From assembly GCF_028640845.1 (NCBI RefSeq), contig NC_080546.1, positions 22,432,020-22,496,019 on the forward strand: a stretch of 64,000 nt of DNA. The letters are read 5' to 3'. The DNA is from Ahaetulla prasina. Taxonomy: Eukaryota > Chordata > Lepidosauria > Squamata > Colubridae. Every line of letters begins with the position of its first letter. The stretch's first letter is position 1. The position numbers and the translations under genes are program-made. The notes beneath the pieces were generated by a model. It worked only from the letters and a program-made list of their open reading frames with translations, was not told where the DNA came from and made no database searches. Below, piece after piece: positions 1 through 10,034 of this stretch.

Positions 1-88
1 TTTTTAAGAGCCTGTAAACCGCCCTGAGTCCTTCGGGAGATAGGGCGGTATATAAATATGATCAAATAAATAAATAAATAAATAATAG
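1..88 (+). repeat. L2 LINE 3' tail
   Basis: This is the last part of an L2-type LINE whose body lies outside the window. It holds the family 3' hairpin at 18-49 (arms accgccct and agggcggt, with an inner cc-TTCG-gg cap) and then a (aaataa)n tail. The same block ends the longer L2 copies at 3900-3966, 19273-19352 (-) and 51780-51848 (-), which is why I assign it. Confidence 0.8.
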
Positions 89-95
89 TTATTTC

Positions 96-157
96 ATGCT
101 TATGCTTATATATACCGTTGTGACAAAATAAATAAAAATAAATAAAAAAAATAAAAA
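96..157 (+). repeat. CR1/L3-like LINE tail fragment
   Basis: A short fragment with the words gcttatatata and gttgtgacaaaataaata, which also end the longer CR1/L3-like copy at 61600-61738. It abuts the L2 tail, so it is either a severely 5'-truncated insertion or a remnant. The A-rich end runs to about 157. Confidence 0.55.
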
Positions 158-163
158 AGTATT

Positions 164-324
164 CAGCCAGTTCTATCCAGTTTGGATGAACCGGTAGCGG
201 TGGCTGGGGGAGGCTCCGCCCACCTGCCTAGAAGGTCATCACATCCTGTTTTTGACGCTCTGCGTTTGTGCATGTGCGCTCGCATTTGCGAACAGGTAGC
301 GAAGGTAAGTGAATACAACCCCTG
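164..324. mobile_element. hAT-type MITE relic
   Basis: Non-coding short element. The inside (accggtagcggtggc, aggctccgcccacc, aggtcatcac) matches the interior of the better preserved MITEs at 58937-59089 and 55550-55700. The right edge ends in aacccctg, as in that family. The left edge is degraded and I see no matching 8-bp target duplication, so the ends are approximate. Confidence 0.5.
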
Positions 325-805
325 TGTACAAGGTATACTTTTGAGTGCTATATTGTATTTCATAGTTTCAGAAACTTTATTTCAGGAAGCCACAATGTGC
401 TTTAACGTACATACAAATTGTTCACTTTCTCTCTCTCTCTTTTTTTTTTTTTTGTATTTCTTCATAAAGGCACCACGTTTGCATTGTTTGTATAGTATTA
501 CATAGCGATAATTTTCAAATATAGAAGCATATGGGACTATCCATCTGGATACTTTTACCGCCAAAAGAGCTTTGTTTAAGTCACAGAATGTATAGCACTA
601 AATGAAAATAAGTTCCTTCTTGCACACCCCAAATATGCAAGAAGGCAAGAGAATATGACCAAATCTAATTGGGGAGTATTCATATTTTCCAAAACTGAAG
701 CATTCAAAACTAAATAAATCAATCAATCAATTTGTATGCTTTTCAATTTTGGAAAAGCAAACATAAAACATATTTTTACATAAAAGTCAAATATACATAA
801 ATATG
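325..805. other. no feature recognised
   Basis: AT-rich sequence with a CT/T run near 428-455 and a short atcaatcaatca stretch near 715-730. No coding potential or repeat family recognised. Confidence 0.5.
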
Positions 806-1020
806 CTTTGTTGCTTGTATCCTTACGATTTATACTGATATTGTTTCCTGATTGCTTATTTGTACCCTATGACTATCATTAAGTGTTATAAGTGTTGTAG
901 CTTGATGAAAGTATCTTTTTTTTTATGTACACTGAGAGCCTATGCACCAAGACAACTTCCTTGTGTGTCCAATCACACTTGGCCAATAAAAAAAAAAATC
1001 TATTCTTCTATTCTATTCTA
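806..1020 (+). mobile_element. AATAG-tailed CR1 (Snake1/L3-like) 3' fragment
   Basis: 5'-truncated copy of the LINE 3' end that recurs in this window at 3967-4292, 53189-53640 (-), 59799-60098 (-) and 60099-62665. The diagnostic block is cttgtgtgtccaatcacac followed by ttggccaataaa and a short attct-type pentamer tail. Short CR1/L3-like 3' ends with AATAG microsatellite tails are known to be abundant in snakes; the assignment to that family is by memory of the pattern. No coding sequence remains. Confidence 0.75.
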
Positions 1021-1330
1021 AATGAATTCCAGGGTGGCTAAGGATATTGCTTGCATATATCAAGATCAGTCTGTTAACATGCAAAGATCTCAAAATGCAG
1101 TTAATTCTTTCTAAAATAACATTATGTGCATTATCAAGTGAAAATACTGAGCCAAAGGAGCAGTGATTTGATTCTGTTTAATTATTTAATTTTACATTTA
1201 AATAAACATCCATCAAACTAGCTAGTTAAATAAATATCTTTATAAATTCCAACTATACATTGATGTGTATATGTGTAATTTTTTTTAAAAAAATGGAGAA
1301 TTTACATTTTTAGTACAACAGAGATTAGAA
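1021..1330. other. no feature recognised
   Basis: AT-rich DNA between two repeats. Nothing coding or repetitive recognised. The last 8 bases (gattagaa, 1323-1330) are the left target duplication of the following MITE. Confidence 0.5.
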
Positions 1331-1453
1331 CAGGAGTGTCAAACCCACATCGTCATGGCGGCGTCACATGATATATCAGGACTTTCCCCCCTTAGCTAAA
1401 TTGGGCATGGGCGTGGCCAGTGCATGCCGTGGGCCAAGAGTTTGACAGCCCTG
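1331..1453. mobile_element. hAT-type MITE, 123 bp, 8-bp TSD
   Basis: Starts caggagtgtcaaac and ends gtttgacagccctg, giving imperfect terminal inverted repeats of about 13 bp. It is flanked by a perfect 8-bp duplication gattagaa (1323-1330 and 1454-1461). Eight-base duplications and CAG...CTG ends are typical of the hAT superfamily. No transposase, so non-autonomous. The 33583-33887 element has related ends. Confidence 0.8.
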
Positions 1454-2396
1454 GATTAGAAGGACAAGTTGAAGAGCAGAGTACCTAAACTTTTTAAAGG
1501 GAAAGAGAAATCTTAGAAAACTAGGAGTAAAATAAATTAAAGGGAAAGCAAAGAATTGTATTTGTTTACCAGAATGCAATTTTGCAACATCTTTAATCTT
1601 CCCACTTTCTGAATAAGCATTTTGTCTGCCCCAGACATAATTCATATTGGCTGAAACAATTGGAAGGCAGAAATTGGTGAAAATTCTTTGTATTGTTATT
1701 AAGGCTGTAAAATTCTTGGTCTTTATCAGGGCATATGAATTTATGGAGATCATTGAGCAGTAGTAAATACAGTGTAGTAGGTGATGCTGATTTGTATTTT
1801 CCTGCCATATTTGTCCATTGTCTTGTTTTGTTTTTAGCATATCACAGCAAGTATTCTGCCTTTCTCACTTTCCAGAGCCCAGGTAGATATCTTCACTTGA
1901 ATGGCATACAAGCTTTATGTGATTTAAAGCTTCATCTTCATTCCATTGACATCTACCATAAGTCTCCCTGAAAGCCGAGATCTGAAATCCAAAACTCCAG
2001 ACACCGAATTATACTTTTTAAAAATAAAAATGTCAAATTTATACTTTTCGTAGACTGAAAATTATTATTACAGTTTCTTAAGGGTGTACACAGTTCTTTA
2101 AATAATCTGCACACCGTCCCCTCTTCCAATAAATCCGTGCCTAATTTGTAAAATTAGGTTTAGGGTATTCAGCGACAACATACCTCAATATGCTAATTCC
2201 TGAAAATGCATATTTAAAAAGATAAATCCCTTTTAGATTCTTAAGCATATGCTTATGGTTAAAGTCAAAATTGGGACGCTCTATGTTAGCACACCTGTGG
2301 TTGCTCATGTATTGTGTTCTTTTACTTTCGGGGTTTTTTTCACTCTTAATTAATTTCATTAAAGAAAACTTTACCAACTTTACCAAAAGAACAGTT
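1454..2396. other. no feature recognised
   Basis: About 940 bp of AT-rich sequence. Open frames here have no recognisable domain and no codon bias. I see no repeat family. Confidence 0.5.
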
Positions 2397-3966
2397 TTTT
2401 CGGCCGCCTTGAAAGAGGCGGTGGTGAGACCCCTCCTTAAGAAGCCTTCCCTGGACCCGGCTGTTTTAGGTAATTATCGTCCAGTCTCCAACCTTCGCTT
2501 TGCGGCGAAGGTTGTAGAGAGTATGGTGGCATATCAGTTTCCCCTGCACCTGGATGAAACCGTCTATCTAGACCCGTTCCAGTCCGGTTTCCGGCCCGGT
2601 TACAGCACAGAGACGGCTTTGGTCGCGTTGGTGGATGATCTCTGGAGGGCCAGGGATAGGGGTTGTTCCTCTGCCCTGGTCCTATTAGACCTCTCAGCGG
2701 CTTTCGATACCATTGACCATGGTATCCTGCTGCGCCGGCTGGAGGGATTGGGAGTGGGAGGCACCGTTTATCGGTGGTTCTCCTCCTATCTCTCCGACCG
2801 GTCGCAGTCGGTGTTGACAGGGGCAGAGGTCGACCCGAGGCGCCTCACTTGTGGGGTGCCGCGGGGTCGATCCTCGCCTTCTGTTTAACATCTACATGAA
2901 GCCGCTGGGTGAGATCATCAGTGGTTTCGGCGTGAGGTATCAGCTGTATGCGGATGACACCCAGCTGTACCTTTCCACGCGGACCACCCCAACGAAGCTG
3001 TTGGAGTGCTGTCCCGGTGTCTGGAGGCTGTACGGGTCTGGATGGGGAGAAACAGGCTCAAGCTCAATCCTCCAAGACAGAGTGGCTGTGGATGCGGCAT
3101 CCCGGTACAGTCAGCTAAATCCGCGGCTGACCATCGGTGGCGAGTCATTGGCCCGATGGAGGGTGCGCAACAGCGTCCTCCTGGATGAGCGGCTGTCTTT
3201 GGAAGATCATTTGACGGCCGTCTCCAGGAGAGCGTTTTACCAGGTTCGCCTGGTGCGCCAGTTGCGCCTTTCTGGACCGGGATGCCCTGTGCACAGTCAC
3301 CACGCACTCGTGACGTCTCGCCTGGATTACTGCAATGCTCTCTACATGGGGCTCCCTTGAAGGGCATCCGGAGGCTGCAGTTAGTCCAGAATGCGGCTGC
3401 GCGGGTGATAGAGGGAGCCCTCGTGGCTCCGTATAACACCATCCTGCGCAGACTGCACTGGCTGCCTGTGGCCTTCGGGTGCGCTTCAGGTTTTGGTGAC
3501 CACCTTTAAAGCGCTCCATGGCATAGGGCGGGTTATCTGGGACCGCCTGCTGCTACCGAATACCTCTCACCGACCGTGCGCTCTCACAGAGAGGACTCCT
3601 CAGGGTGCCGTCAGCGAGGCAATGTCGTCTGGCGACGCCCAGGGGAAGGGCCTTCTCTGTGGGGGCTCCCACCCTCTGGAATGAACTGCCCCCAGGACTT
3701 CGTCAGCTTCCGGACCTTCGGACCTTCCGCCGCGAGCTTAAAACATATCTATTTAATTGCGCAGGACTGAGTTAGTTTTTAGTTTATGGGTTTTATCTTG
3801 GGTTTTAAATTTTATATTTTTAATTAAGGCTTTTGAATAAGTTTTTTAATTGTTTTTAGAATTGTATTTATTGTATTTCTTGTTTTTAAATGCCTGTAAA
3901 CCGCCCTGAGTCCTTTGGGAGATAGGGCGGTATATAAATATAAACAATAAATAAATAAATAAATAA
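2397..3966 (+). mobile_element. L2 LINE, 5'-truncated
   Basis: Non-LTR retrotransposon copy starting inside the reverse transcriptase gene and running to the 3' end. The 3' UTR carries the family hairpin at 3900-3931 (arms accgccct/agggcggt; loop changed to TTTG) and an (aaataa)n tail to 3966. The neighbouring AATAG-tailed CR1 fragment starts immediately after the tail. Related copies on the opposite strand lie at 19273-20330, 42570-44740 and 51779-52690. Clade assignment (L2 rather than CR1 or Rex1) rests on the [29 protein letters not shown] style of the RT. Confidence 0.85.
2403..3770 (+). pseudogene. L2 reverse transcriptase (broken)
   Basis: Encodes the middle and C-terminal part of an L2-type ORF2, which primes reverse transcription of LINE RNA at nicked chromosomal DNA. 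Visible RT blocks in order are NYRPVSNL, FQSGFRPGYSTETALV, LLDLSAAFDTIDH, WFSSYLSDR and, in another frame, YADDTQLYL with the two catalytic aspartates. The frame changes near 2870 (a base lost in the GVPQGS block) and several more times between 3000 and 3500. The C-terminal part ([30 protein letters not shown]) is readable in pieces. The endonuclease domain is missing because of 5' truncation. Dead, but catalytic motifs are present. Confidence 0.85.
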
Positions 3967-4292
3967 ATTTCCCGAAGGCCATCACTCTGCTAAACAAATA
4001 ATTCCCTCAACACTGTCAGACTATTTACTGAATCTGCACTACTATTAATCGTTTCATAGCTCCCATCACCAATCTCCTTCCACTTATGACTGTATGACTA
4101 TAACTTGTTGCTGGCAATCCTTATGATTTATATTGATATATTGATCATCAATTGTGTTGTAAATGTTGTACCTTGATGAGCGTATCTTTTCTTTTATGTA
4201 CACTGAGAGCATATGCACCAAGACAAATTCCTTGTGTGTCCAATCACACTTGGCCAATAAAATTCTATTCTATAAAATTCTATTCTATTCAA
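3967..4292 (+). mobile_element. AATAG-tailed CR1 (Snake1/L3-like) 3' fragment
   Basis: A longer 5'-truncated copy of the family at 806-1020. It includes the upstream segment aataattccctcaacactgt and cttatgactgtatgacta, the ccttatgatttatattgata block, the conserved cttggccaataaa end and an attctattctataaa tail. It matches the reverse complement of 53189-53520 closely. No coding sequence. Confidence 0.8.
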
Positions 4293-4988
4293 CTTTTTTC
4301 TATTTTTTGCTCCTTTGAAAAATATTTTGTGTAAGATAACCAACCATACTGTAACTGAGTTTATTTATTTTTTTGTTTGTTTTAAAAAAGAGTGGCCAAA
4401 ATATAAACGCAAACATCTTGTTTTCTGTATCACTTGGGCTATCCTAATATGGACTCCCATTTTATTGTTAGAGTGATATAACTTAAAATAGCCACATTCC
4501 CCCTTTTTAAACTTTTAATTATACCCATGGACCTAGACGCATCCTTGTAAAAGGATACTTTAGGTTGGCATTTTGCACTGCAACACTCCTATCTATTTTT
4601 AATTAAAAGAATTTTAAAAATTTTAAACACAGTTATTGAAGCAGGGCATATGCCAACAGACATATTTTAGAGCATTGTGCTCCTGGTCAAAATGTTGTTT
4701 ATTCCTGTTTTTGACAGTGTTTCAATAGATGCCAGTATGAAACATACTTTTCTGGACAACAAAAGGATGAAGCCACAGAATAAATCCCACAAAACAACTG
4801 GGCTAGTGAATTCTAGACTCAGCAGGTTAGTGAGCATCCAGGACTATACCAGTGGTTAGGTTATATATATAAATATATATATAAATGGGAAGCCAGAGAT
4901 CTCTTGAGGCAAACACAAAGCACATCATAAAAATAAAACATAAAACATATTGTGCTAATGTCCAAATGTCTCTCACAATTTGTCTTTC
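4293..4988. other. no feature recognised; TA-rich palindrome
   Basis: AT-rich, without a recognised gene or repeat. A near-palindromic run of tatatata and aaatatat lies at about 4860-4886. Confidence 0.5.
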
Positions 4989-4992
4989 ATAC

Positions 4993-5565
4993 TGTAGAAA
5001 GTTAGCACCCACCCCCTCCTAGAAGAATGGAATATTTTGAGAAATATTAAAAAGGCAGAATATTATATTTCCTTGAAAACATGTTTTTTTAGAGGCAGGA
5101 AGCAGACTCACTCTTAATAGCCCCCACCTTTCTTAATAGCCCCCAGCAGATATTTGTAGCCATTGAGGAAAATTGGGCCAGCCTATCTACAAAACAAAAG
5201 ACCTCCAGCTCCAGGATGATTGGATTAAGACATGACCCCTCAGGACATAATAGGATTAGCAGAGCTCACCACATTGCACAATCTCCTGTGGACATTGCAT
5301 CACCCTCCAGGCTTCAACCAAACTTAGCTCAGACAACCTACAGAGCCAGCCAATGGAATACATGTTCTTGCACAGGAACAGGAAGCTCAACTGCAAAGCC
5401 CAAGAGAAGGTATAAAAGCTGCTCACTCTCCATGTGGTCAGCTGCCCAGAACCACAAACCCACGTAGTTCTGCTTCATCAATAAACCATCTTTCCAATCA
5501 GCCTCCATGTTTCCAGTGTCTTTCTCCCGGCTTGGAACTGAACCAGTTGGGTCTTTCTCCCAACA
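4993..5565 (+). mobile_element. solo LTR, family A copy 1, 4-bp TSD
   Basis: 573-bp retroviral-type LTR beginning TG and ending CA, flanked by atac at 4989-4992 and 5566-5569. It contains a TATA-like tataaaagc at about 5411 and an aataaa signal at about 5481, followed by a conserved ccatctttccaatcagcc block. Two more copies of the same family lie at 21308-21812 and 34121-36707, also with 4-bp duplications, the usual size for gammaretrovirus-like integrases. There is no internal region, so it is the product of LTR-LTR recombination. Confidence 0.8.
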
Positions 5566-5893
5566 ATACATTGAGCTGAATCCAGTGAAGACTGGATCTG
5601 AGGTCCAGTGCAAGGAAGCACGAGGAGTTCTGGTTTATACCCTAGTCATAAAAAACCCCCACCCAAACGATCATCTTCTATACAGAAAGAAAATCTGATT
5701 GTACATAGAAAACCAAGTCTGCCAGGGTGACAAATTATTTTCCTTTGTTTCTAATGAGAAAGCATTTAGCCACTCTGAAGTGACCTGGAAAAAGACTGAT
5801 CGATATACGTGATAACATTACTCAACTCAGTAGATAGGGCATCCACATTCTGTATTACTTGAAGTTTTCAGATTGTCTTTCAGAGGTAGAAAG
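5566..5893. other. no feature recognised
   Basis: Sequence between the solo LTR and the Gypsy element. No feature seen apart from the left Gypsy target duplication gaaag (5889-5893). Confidence 0.5.
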
Positions 5894-6083
5894 TGTTATG
5901 TATTAACAGTTGTGCCTTTAAATATTTGAGCGGGAAATCAGCACGTTGCTGATTGGACGAAGCCTCCAGCAGAACTGTATAAAAGGAGAGGTTTTTGCCC
6001 CAGCCTGTTGCTGGGTTCACCCTATATTAAAGAGCTGTTGTCACTACCCTGGTCTCCAGCCTCGTTACTTCCCGAACATAACA
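5894..6083 (+). repeat. Gypsy copy 1 5' LTR (190 bp)
   Basis: Starts tgttatg and ends cataaca. The core promoter candidate is tataaaagg at 5978-5986. I see no difference from the 3' LTR at 10035-10224, which points to a recent insertion. Compared with the LTRs of the second Gypsy copy, the middle is nearly identical but the first 35 bp and the last 13 bp differ. Confidence 0.93.
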
Positions 6084-6084
6084 T

Positions 6085-6102
6085 TGGCGACGAGGATGGG
6101 AT
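6085..6102 (+). promoter_or_regulatory. primer binding site, tRNA-Ser(GCT)-like
   Basis: TGGCGACGAGGATGGGAT follows the 5' LTR after one base. It is complementary to the 3' end of vertebrate tRNA-Ser(GCT) including the added CCA (tRNA sequence from memory). This is where the tRNA would prime minus-strand DNA synthesis. Confidence 0.8.
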
Positions 6103-6180
6103 CTCGAGGCTAAGGAGAACCAGAACCGAGCTGAAGCACGCTAGTCCCGAACCCAGCAAACTCAGGGCAGAAACGCGGAA

Positions 6181-6909
6181 ATGGCAAACACGCCACCCGC
6201 ACCGTACAACCCGGGCAAGGAGAAATGGGGAACATATATGACCCGTTTCGAAAGCTTTCTAGAAGCCAACGAACTACAGGGGATCCCTGATAACCGCAAG
6301 CGGGCTTACTTCCTAAGCCATTGCGGGCCGGAGGTAATCGAGATTGCGGAAGCCCTGGCAGAGCCAACGCCGATACAATCGGTATCGTGGCCGACTCTGC
6401 AGACTTTGCTGAAGAACCATTTCGCACCGACGCCGTCCAAATACGTGCAGCGGTTTGAATTCGGAGAACGTAGACAGATGGAGGGCGAGTCCATCGGTGA
6501 CTACATGGCCGCTTTAAGAAGAGCGTCCAAGGACTGCGGATACCGAGACTTAGACGAAGTGCTACTCGAGCAACTCATCCGAGGGGTCAAGGACATCCGC
6601 CTACGGCGACGACTGCTAGCCAGGAGCAACCTGACACTAGCCACCGCTCTGGACGAGGCCAGAGCACACGAAATGTCTACTAAAGCAGCAGAGACTCTGC
6701 AAAAGCCTCTTCAATCCAAGACGAGCGCAAAGCCAACGCCAGTACACCAGGAGGAGATTCAGTCCGAATCCGAAGGTGAGGGCGAGGATGAGCAAGGGGT
6801 CTGCCGGACCGAGAAACGCGACACTGAGGACCGTGACGAGTGCGGAAGCTGTGGAGGGCAGCATCAGCGCCAACGCTGCAGGTTTAAAGGCACAACTGTT
6901 AATACATAA
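6181..6909 (+). pseudogene. gag: Gypsy copy 1 gag, truncated by an inverted segment
   Basis: Gag forms the particle in which reverse transcription takes place. The frame opens at ATG 6181, about 80 bp after the primer site, at the same place as in the second copy. It carries a capsid-like segment (KEKWGTYMTRFESFLEA, then RRFEFGERRQMEGESIGDYM-type residues) and a charged linker, and keeps the first cysteine cluster CGSCGGQHQRQRC. At about 6883 the frame runs into an inverted copy of the LTR start; the last residues before the stop at 6907-6909 come from that LTR. The CCHC knuckle and protease that follow in copy 2 are absent. Confidence 0.85.
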
Positions 6910-7093
6910 CACTCCTCCCCTCCCAGAAAACACTTGGTCTTATTTACATATTTATTCACATGTTATTTTTCGACGTAGTCACGCAAATAACCTGGGCGTC
7001 TCCTAGTTCTTTCTGACCTGCGCGGTTCAGTTCTGGGTGGTGTTTTGAGCTGGTCGGAGGGGCTGTTTTCTCCTCCCAGCTCTTTCTCTAGGC
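6883..7093 (-). repeat. inverted copy of the element's own 3' end
   Basis: This 211-bp block is the reverse complement of 9853-10063: the end of the pol region, the polypurine tract and the first 29 bp of the 3' LTR. I find one difference between the two. The left junction shares tttaaag between gag and the LTR; the right junction shares one or two bases. It replaces roughly 460 bp of gag-protease-RT sequence. Confidence 0.9.
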
Positions 7094-8035
7094 AGTCTGT
7101 TGGGACTAGACTGGTTTCGTGCCCTGGGCATGGGAGTGACTGGCATCTACAGAAGTGACTGCAATTTGAAAGACATTCTCTTTAACGAGTTCGAAGATGT
7201 CTTCAAGGACTGCCTGGGCAAGTACAAGGGGACCCCTATTTCCTTCAACTTAGACCCCCAGGTAGCCCCCATTAGGCTTAAGGCGAGGAGAGTCCCTTTT
7301 GCCCTAAAACCAAAAATTGACAAGGAGCTGGACAAGCTCATAAATCAGGGGGTTTTGGTGCCAGTCGATCACGCAAAGTGGGAGACGCCAATCGTCACCC
7401 CCATCAAATCGGACGGGTCAATTAGAATTTGCGCTGACTACAAGGCGACGCTTAACAAAGCCTTACAGAAAAGCGCGTACCGGTTCCGTGGTGCAACATT
7501 TATTGCACTCCTTGGGGCAAGGCAAGTCTTTGCAAAGTTAGACTTGGCCCAAGCCTACCAACAACTGCCAGTAGACGCCCGCACAGCGAAGCCCAAGCGA
7601 TTGTGGCGCACAGGGGGCATTCAAGTGCACCGATTGCAATTTGGGGTTAGTGTGGCACCAGGGCTGTTCCAAAACCTGATGGAACGACTACTGCAAGGGC
7701 TCCCAGGGTAGTTCCCTACTTGATGATGTCCTAATTTCAGGGAAAACATGGAGGAATTGGGGAGGCGGTTAAGAAAGGTCTTGAGCATTTTCCGGACAGC
7801 GGATTAAAAGTCAAGACAAATAAATGTCAGATAGGGGTCGAATCGGTCGATTTCTTGGGCTACGGATAGACAAGAAAGGAATTCACCCTACTGAGAGCAA
7901 AGTTAAGGCAATTAGGAAGGCTCCAGCGCCCAAAAACAAAGCAGAGCTGCAGGCATTCCTGGGATTGGTTAATTTTACGCGGTCTTTTGAAGAACAAAGC
8001 AACCGTTCTTGGAACCGCTGCATAGGCTCTTAGGA
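7094..8035 (+). pseudogene. pol: Gypsy copy 1 reverse transcriptase (broken)
   Basis: RT of the Gypsy polyprotein, which copies element RNA into DNA in the particle. The first part reads well: FEDVFKDCLGKY, IRLKARRVPFALKPKI, ETPIVTPIKSDGSIRICADY and FAKLDLAQAYQQLPVDA. Short indels near 7480-7510, 7590-7620, 7711-7730 and 7740-7860 then break the frame. One base is missing inside the catalytic YFDD codons (7716-7727). The end (SKVKAIRKAPAPKNKAELQAFLGLVNF) is open again. Compared with copy 2 most differences are single missing bases, often in short homopolymers. Confidence 0.88.
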
Positions 8036-8585
8036 AAAATACTGTTTGGTCTTGGGGAAAGTCAGAAAATAGGGCTTTTGAAGCAGTAAAGAACCTGCTC
8101 TCAAGTGATAGCCTGCTCATCCAATATCACGACTCACTACCCTAGTGCTGGTTTGCGATCGTCCCCTTATGGGGTGGGGGCTGTACTCAGCCATAGACTT
8201 CCAAACGGCACAGAAGCTCCTATAGCGTTCTACTCTAGAACGATGTCCTCCCCAGAGAGGAACTACAGCCAATTAGACAAAGAAGCATTAGCCATTGTAT
8301 CAGGGGTCAAAAAATTCCATGAGTATGTCTTTGGGCGGAATTTTGAAATCGTGACTGACCACAGACCGTTACTGGGATTACTGGCTGGCGATCGCCAACG
8401 CCTGTGGCACTTTCGCCACGTTTGACTCGATGGACTATATTTTTAGCCGCTTACTCATACAAGCTGCAGCATCGACCGGGAAAGAAGTGGGGCATGCAGG
8501 CGCATTGAGCCGATGCCCACTGCCAGGGGCGATCAAGACCCCACTCCGGGACACCCATCCTCCTTATTGACTCGTTGGACTCTGG
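8036..8585 (+). pseudogene. pol: Gypsy copy 1 RNase H region (broken)
   Basis: RNase H degrades the RNA strand of the RNA/DNA hybrid. From 8165 to 8425 the frame carries SPYGVGAVLSHRLPNG, APIAFYSRTMSSPERNYSQ, LDKEALAIV and EIVTDHRPLLGLL, the usual Gypsy RNase H blocks. The frame shifts before this (8130-8165) and just after it at 8420-8430. The tether to the integrase (8430-8760) is in several frames. Confidence 0.85.
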
Positions 8586-8759
8586 CCCAGTCACATCAAA
8601 GGAAGTGGCTCGGCATCATACCGACATTGTGTTAAGGACTGTACTCGGTTGGGTACAGAGAGGGTGGCCGCTGCGCCCGCTAACGGTTCAAAGAATTTGT
8701 TAAGAAACGTGATGAGCTCTCGGCTCAAGGGGTGCCTGTTATGGGGTGATCGTGTAATA

Positions 8760-9802
8760 ATTCCTGTTAAGTTAAGGGGCAAGGTATTGGACCTCCTCCA
8801 CGAGGTCACCCAGGCATCGTAAGGATGAAGGGGTTAGCTAGAAGCTATGTATGGTGGCCACTCATGGACGCAGAGATTGCTGAGAGGGTAGGGAAATGCC
8901 AAGCTTGCCAAGAGTCCAGACCGCTACCCCAACAGCCCCAGTCAGAGAATGGGAAAAGCCCCAAGGGCCTTGGTCAAGAATCCACATTGACTTTGCTGGC
9001 CCTTTCACGGCCAAACGTTCCTAGTGGTGGTGGACGCATTTTCCAAATGGTTAGAGATCATACTTATGAAGTCCACCACAGCGAAGCAGTAATCGCAACC
9101 CTGCGCCACCTATTCGCAACTCACGGGTTGCCGGACACTCTGGTGTCCGACAATGAGCCCCAATTCACGGCAGCCCAGTTTGAAGAGTACCTGGCAGAGG
9201 AAGGCATCCGACATGCCCTCTCTGCACCTTTCCACCCTGCGTCGAATGGCCTTGCAGAGCGTTCCGTCCGGAGCGCTAAGGAGGCATTGTCCAGGCTCAA
9301 GCCAGGTGACTGGCAAACAAAAATAGACTTTTTCCTAGCCGTCCAGCACAGAACCCCAAGCACAGCCACGGGAAAAAGCCCAGCCGAATTGCTAATGGGA
9401 CGAAAACTCCGGTGCCCACTTGACCGTTTGAACCCCCATTACACACCCGAGGGTTACAAGGGGGAGCTAGAAAAAACAAGGGAAATGAGCATAGGCGACC
9501 GGGTGTGGGCCCGAAACTATGGGGACGGCCCGAGTTGGGTCGCCGGACAAGTAACAAAAGTAACAGGGCCAAAATCGTATGTGGTAGAGCTACCAGACAA
9601 CCGAATGTGGCGGCGCCACATAGATCAGTTAAGGAAACGAATAACTGGCCAAACCAAACCAATAGAGACAGGTAATGACCAATACCACTTTGAATCCACA
9701 GCCGACAATGACCCGGGGGAGGCGCAAGACTTAGCTGAGGTCCCAGAGTTCCAGCGACGCCATCAGGTCCCGAGGAAACAGCAAGGAAAATTCCAAAATT
9801 AA
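8760..9802 (+). pseudogene. pol: Gypsy copy 1 integrase (broken)
   Basis: Integrase joins the DNA copy to chromosomal DNA. Present are the second half of the HHCC zinc finger (VGKCQACQESRPL), the core around SDNEPQF and NGLAERSVRSAKEAL with the catalytic glutamate, and a C-terminal GPKSYVVEL motif of the GPY/F type. A frameshift at about 8930-9090 scrambles the segment holding the first catalytic aspartate. The usual DNG of the core reads DNE here. The frame stops at 9800-9802, earlier than in copy 2. No chromodomain. Confidence 0.88.
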
Positions 9803-10021
9803 TCCAAGGCGGATGGCCAAGAAAAAGTCGGCCAATAATCCAGAGCCCGATGGCCTAGAGAAAGAGCTGGGAGGAGAAACCAGCCCCTCCGACCAGCTCA
9901 AAACACCACCCAGAACTGAACCGCGCAGGTCAGAAAGAACTAGGAGACGCCCAGGTTATTTGCGTGACTACGTCGAAAAATAACATGTGAATAAATATGT
10001 AAATAAGACCAAGTGTTTTCT

Positions 10022-10034
10022 GGGAGGGGAGGAG
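10022..10034 (+). promoter_or_regulatory. Gypsy copy 1 polypurine tract
   Basis: gggaggggaggag lies directly against the 3' LTR and would prime plus-strand synthesis. The same tract is present in copy 2 and, inverted, at 6911-6925. Confidence 0.85.

Noticed and set aside
2271..2400. Extension of the L2 reverse transcriptase frame upstream to 2271
   Set aside because: Similarity to L2 begins only at about 2397; the upstream codons come from flanking AT-rich DNA and are open by chance.
3145..3519. Antisense frames over the L2 reverse transcriptase
   Set aside because: Shadow frames of the GC-rich L2 coding region; the same antisense frames recur wherever L2 is present.
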